A stretch of DNA of 60,092 nt from Zychaea mexicana (Eukaryota > Mucoromycota > Mucoromycetes > Mucorales > Lichtheimiaceae), in assembly GCF_025766255.1 (NCBI RefSeq), contig NW_026516853.1, positions 1 to 60,092 on the forward strand. The letters run 5' to 3'. Position numbers and translations under genes: made by a program. Every line of letters starts with the position of its first letter. Position 1 is the stretch's first letter. The notes under the pieces are model-generated. The model was not told the origin of the DNA and did no database searches. It saw only the letters and a program-made list of their open reading frames with translations. Below are positions 57,764 through 60,092 of this stretch, one piece after another.

Positions 57764-58774
57764 CAGTATGTAACATAACATAGACCGCTCAACAGCATGT
57801 TTGACGTGCATCCCACCCATTCCTTCATAAGATCTGCCTACCTATAAGCTGCACTGATATCTTTGCTGGTTGCTGAAATAGAAGGGGCAGTATGATAGAG
57901 CAAGGAATAGTAGTACTTATGCACCCTTTATAATTATAAAAACTTAGAAAACACTTGCAGCACTTACCATCAACATTGTAGATTACAATAAATAAGCCTT
58001 TACCATTCCTTGAGATGGCGAATGCTAAACGGGTTGGACATTGTGTGTGTTTATACGCGAGGTATAGAAACGAGTATTGTAAAAGTATTTGCGCAGCAAG
58101 TACCAACACACCATAACAAGTTCTTGTATGTTTTTCGTCGTCCATCAAGGGCCATCGACGTTTGGATTATTGAATGGTAGAAGCTTCGACGTCGATGGTA
58201 AAAGGAACCGGTAAAATGAACGTGTGCGTTTGTAGCAAGAACAAAGACAAGAAAGGCCTTCGTTTTTACCACAATGCTATACCAACGAACACATACGCGC
58301 GCACACATATATGTATATCCAATATATACGTTCGTTCTTACCTCCATCTCACCGCATATATTATAATTACGTGTTGAATCCAACTTCATCTCGAATCGCT
58401 GTTACAGTTGTGTCTATTAGAATTGATTTGAGCAGGCCTGACAGTGACCGTTAGTAGTAGGTGCAGATGCTTATTTCTGCCGCAAAGTGTAATTGCTCTC
58501 CCTGTGCTATTTAGCTACTGCTCCCCATTCTCAATGAGCTTTACGATTTACAGATGCACTTTTATAATTACCTTGTCTCAAGATGAATGGCAGACCATGT
58601 AGTTACAATGTTTTTTTGATCGCTGACAAAACATATACTGCTGCACTCAATTTTTTCTCTAAGTCCCTTTATTCTGTGCCTGCTTCCCTTCAATTATCTG
58701 ACTTTCAAAAAAATTGAAAACTGGGGGCGGGTGGGGGGGGCCAAAGTTAAAGTCGGGGCAGAATAAGGAACTTG
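57764..58774 (-). repeat. Right 1-kb TIR
   Basis: Inverse copy of 49338-50342, ending in GGAACTTG before the CACTTTTCC duplication. Confidence 0.9.
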
Positions 58775-58783
58775 CACTTTTCC

Positions 58784-60092
58784 TGCTGTGTGTCACTGGA
58801 TTTGGCAAGCGATTTCAGAGTGCTTTCAGAGTACTTATCAGAGTACACTGAATGACCGTTTTGTTTATGGGTGATACACGTCTCCTGCATGCCATTCATA
58901 GCTTCTTACTGGTTAGGGAGATGTTTAAGCGGCACAGTGACATTGGTGAGTTCGTGGCTTCCTGTGCATTAAGGCTTGCTAATGATTCATTGGGAGAAAC
59001 AAACTTCCATTCCCTTTATCCAATTCTATTTACTCAGAAACCACTCATACACCCCTTTTCATTTGCTCAAAATTGCTCATACATGCATATAGTATATTGC
59101 TCATATGTGCATATAGCCAATGATAGTGCTTTATTGGACCACACGGCACTGACGGTGACGCGTCAGCACAGGTAGTAAAAAAAAAGGATGGAATAATAGT
59201 ATACAAAAAATAGTAGGGGAAAAAATACAAAAGAAAAGCCATATAGAAACTATTCAATAAACCACACATGCTGATGGTATTCAAAAAGCAGCAGTACTAA
59301 GGATTCTTGTTACAGCGATGTACATAGAGATTTCCTAATAAAAAAAAGAGAAAAAGTATAACCATTAAAATACGTCCTATACTCTATTGCTCTACGCTGT
59401 TATAACTTCCACCCTTAAACTTACCTTATAGTACATCATCTTGTTTCGTTTTCATGGACCACTGTAGCCTAAGGAGGGATGAGATAGATGAGGTTATACC
59501 AAGCTGGTTAGTAACATGAAAGAGGTTGAAGGAATGGCTGGTGAAGTGAACTCAGTCTCATGGCAGAAGTGAAAGAAAGTAAAGTTGCTCAAGTGACGGC
59601 GCTCAGGCGACGGTGTTAGTATGAAGGACTTCAAGGAAGACACATTCAGCACGAAGATGTGACAATCTGATGAGGCCGTTCAAGTAAAAAAGCTCAAAGT
59701 ATAAGTTGGAAATGCACAGCAAACGTAAAAAAAGTGGGTAGAAGAGAAAAAGGTGACGAAATTGAATTGAGCAGAGCGGAATACTAAATAATTAAAAAGA
59801 GCCGCAAAAAGATACACGTAGAAGAACCTTTTGAAGAAACACGTCTTTCATATAGAAAAAACTGCTTTACTCATTTCTTATATGTCCAGAGCGCAAGGCC
59901 ATGACGAACTTTTTCATCTAATGTTCGATCGTTAAGTTCTATTGTAGGTCGTTCACGGGAGGATGTGTGGCCAGGTTCGCGGATTTTGTCTATCTCATGT
60001 AGAAAGTGTGTTGCCTATAAAGCTGATTTAGACTATGCTGCATATATTAAGATGAATAGAGTACGAGTGATCTCATGCTAGTCCTTACATTA
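58784..60092. other. No recognisable gene
   Basis: This flanks the 9.4-kb element. The frame 58852-59175 has no recognisable domain. No repeats tie it to the rest of the window. Confidence 0.5.

Larger units (their letters stand above)
49338..58774. mobile_element. 9.4-kb transposon with 1-kb terminal inverted repeats
   Basis: The left end starts CAAGCTCCTTATTCTGCCCC; the right end is the inverse of CAAGTTCCTTATTCTGCCCC. CACTTTTCC flanks both sides (49329-49337 and 58775-58783), a perfect 9-bp duplication. The TIRs are about 1,005 bp (49338-50342 and 57764-58774) and nearly identical. Inside are a decayed tnp2-like transposase gene (53666-56789) and a nested AT-rich element (about 50500-52950). 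Whether the transposase is the original one of this element is inferred from position. Confidence 0.85.

Noticed and set aside
49717..58389. Two matching 112-codon frames at 49717-50055 and 58051-58389 as a duplicated gene
   Set aside because: They lie in the inverted TIRs, so identity follows from the repeat. The protein has no recognisable domain.
57580..58745. Poly-G runs as possible telomeric or G-quadruplex structures
   Set aside because: They are isolated runs in and next to the TIR without a telomere-like repeat.
1..60092. tRNA, rRNA or other structural RNA genes
   Set aside because: None was recognised by eye in either strand. A covariance-model scan would be needed to exclude small ones.

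Overview
The window reads as a transposon graveyard and nursery in a fungal nuclear genome. Short introns (about 40-65 bp, GTAAG or GTATG donors, CAG or TAG acceptors) and the mix of element types (Ty3/Gypsy, CACTA-like, Helitron-like, Tc1/mariner, hAT, PIF/Harbinger) suggest an early-diverging fungus, most likely Mucoromycota. That placement is an inference from family resemblance. I see no clear host housekeeping gene, rRNA or tRNA. Base composition alternates between near 45% GC stretches and very AT-rich islands (about 11.4-12.4, 32.0-33.0, 38.8-41.0, 45.6-46.9 and 50.5-52.9 kb) that carry their own family of genes.

Layout. 1-16916: a decayed Ty3/Gypsy retrotransposon (end of the 5' LTR, gag, protease, RT/RNase H, integrase, 3' LTR) split inside gag by an AT-rich segment, itself split by a 10.7-kb CACTA-like element (736-11418) with 109-bp terminal inverted repeats (TIRs), an ATGT target duplication and three genes. 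16922-18176: reverse LTR remnants, one holding a clean 0.8-kb hAT-type MITE. 18180-30606: remains of one Helitron-type helicase gene (B, minus strand) cut in two places. One cut is a clean 5.37-kb MULE-like element (24769-30136), whose single large gene combines AT-hook, zinc ribbon, DDE-like and 3'-5' exonuclease segments. The other is a 4.9-kb unit (18450-23325) with a second Helitron Rep-helicase (A) and a TDG/MUG-type mismatch DNA glycosylase gene. 31802-32042: an ISXO2/Merlin-like fossil. 32981-38779: a composite Tc1/mariner structure of two 1.9-kb inverted transposase arms around a C2H2 zinc-finger cargo gene. 41313-41727: a Harbinger-type MITE, followed closely by a Tc1-like element (41738-43664). 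43733-48095: pseudogenes, including a relic related to the transposase at 5.9-9.2 kb. 49338-58774: a 9.4-kb element with 1-kb TIRs and a perfect 9-bp target duplication, carrying a decayed tnp2-like transposase and a nested AT-rich element (DDE_4-type transposase, chromodomain protein, small zinc-finger protein). 58784-60092: no recognisable gene.

The most promising leads are the MULE-like element with an exonuclease placed inside its DDE domain, the glycosylase carried with a Helitron, the composite Tc1 element with long inverted arms, and the AT-rich chromodomain transposon family with its recurrent small zinc-finger partner gene. All assignments come from reading the sequence; no database search was run.
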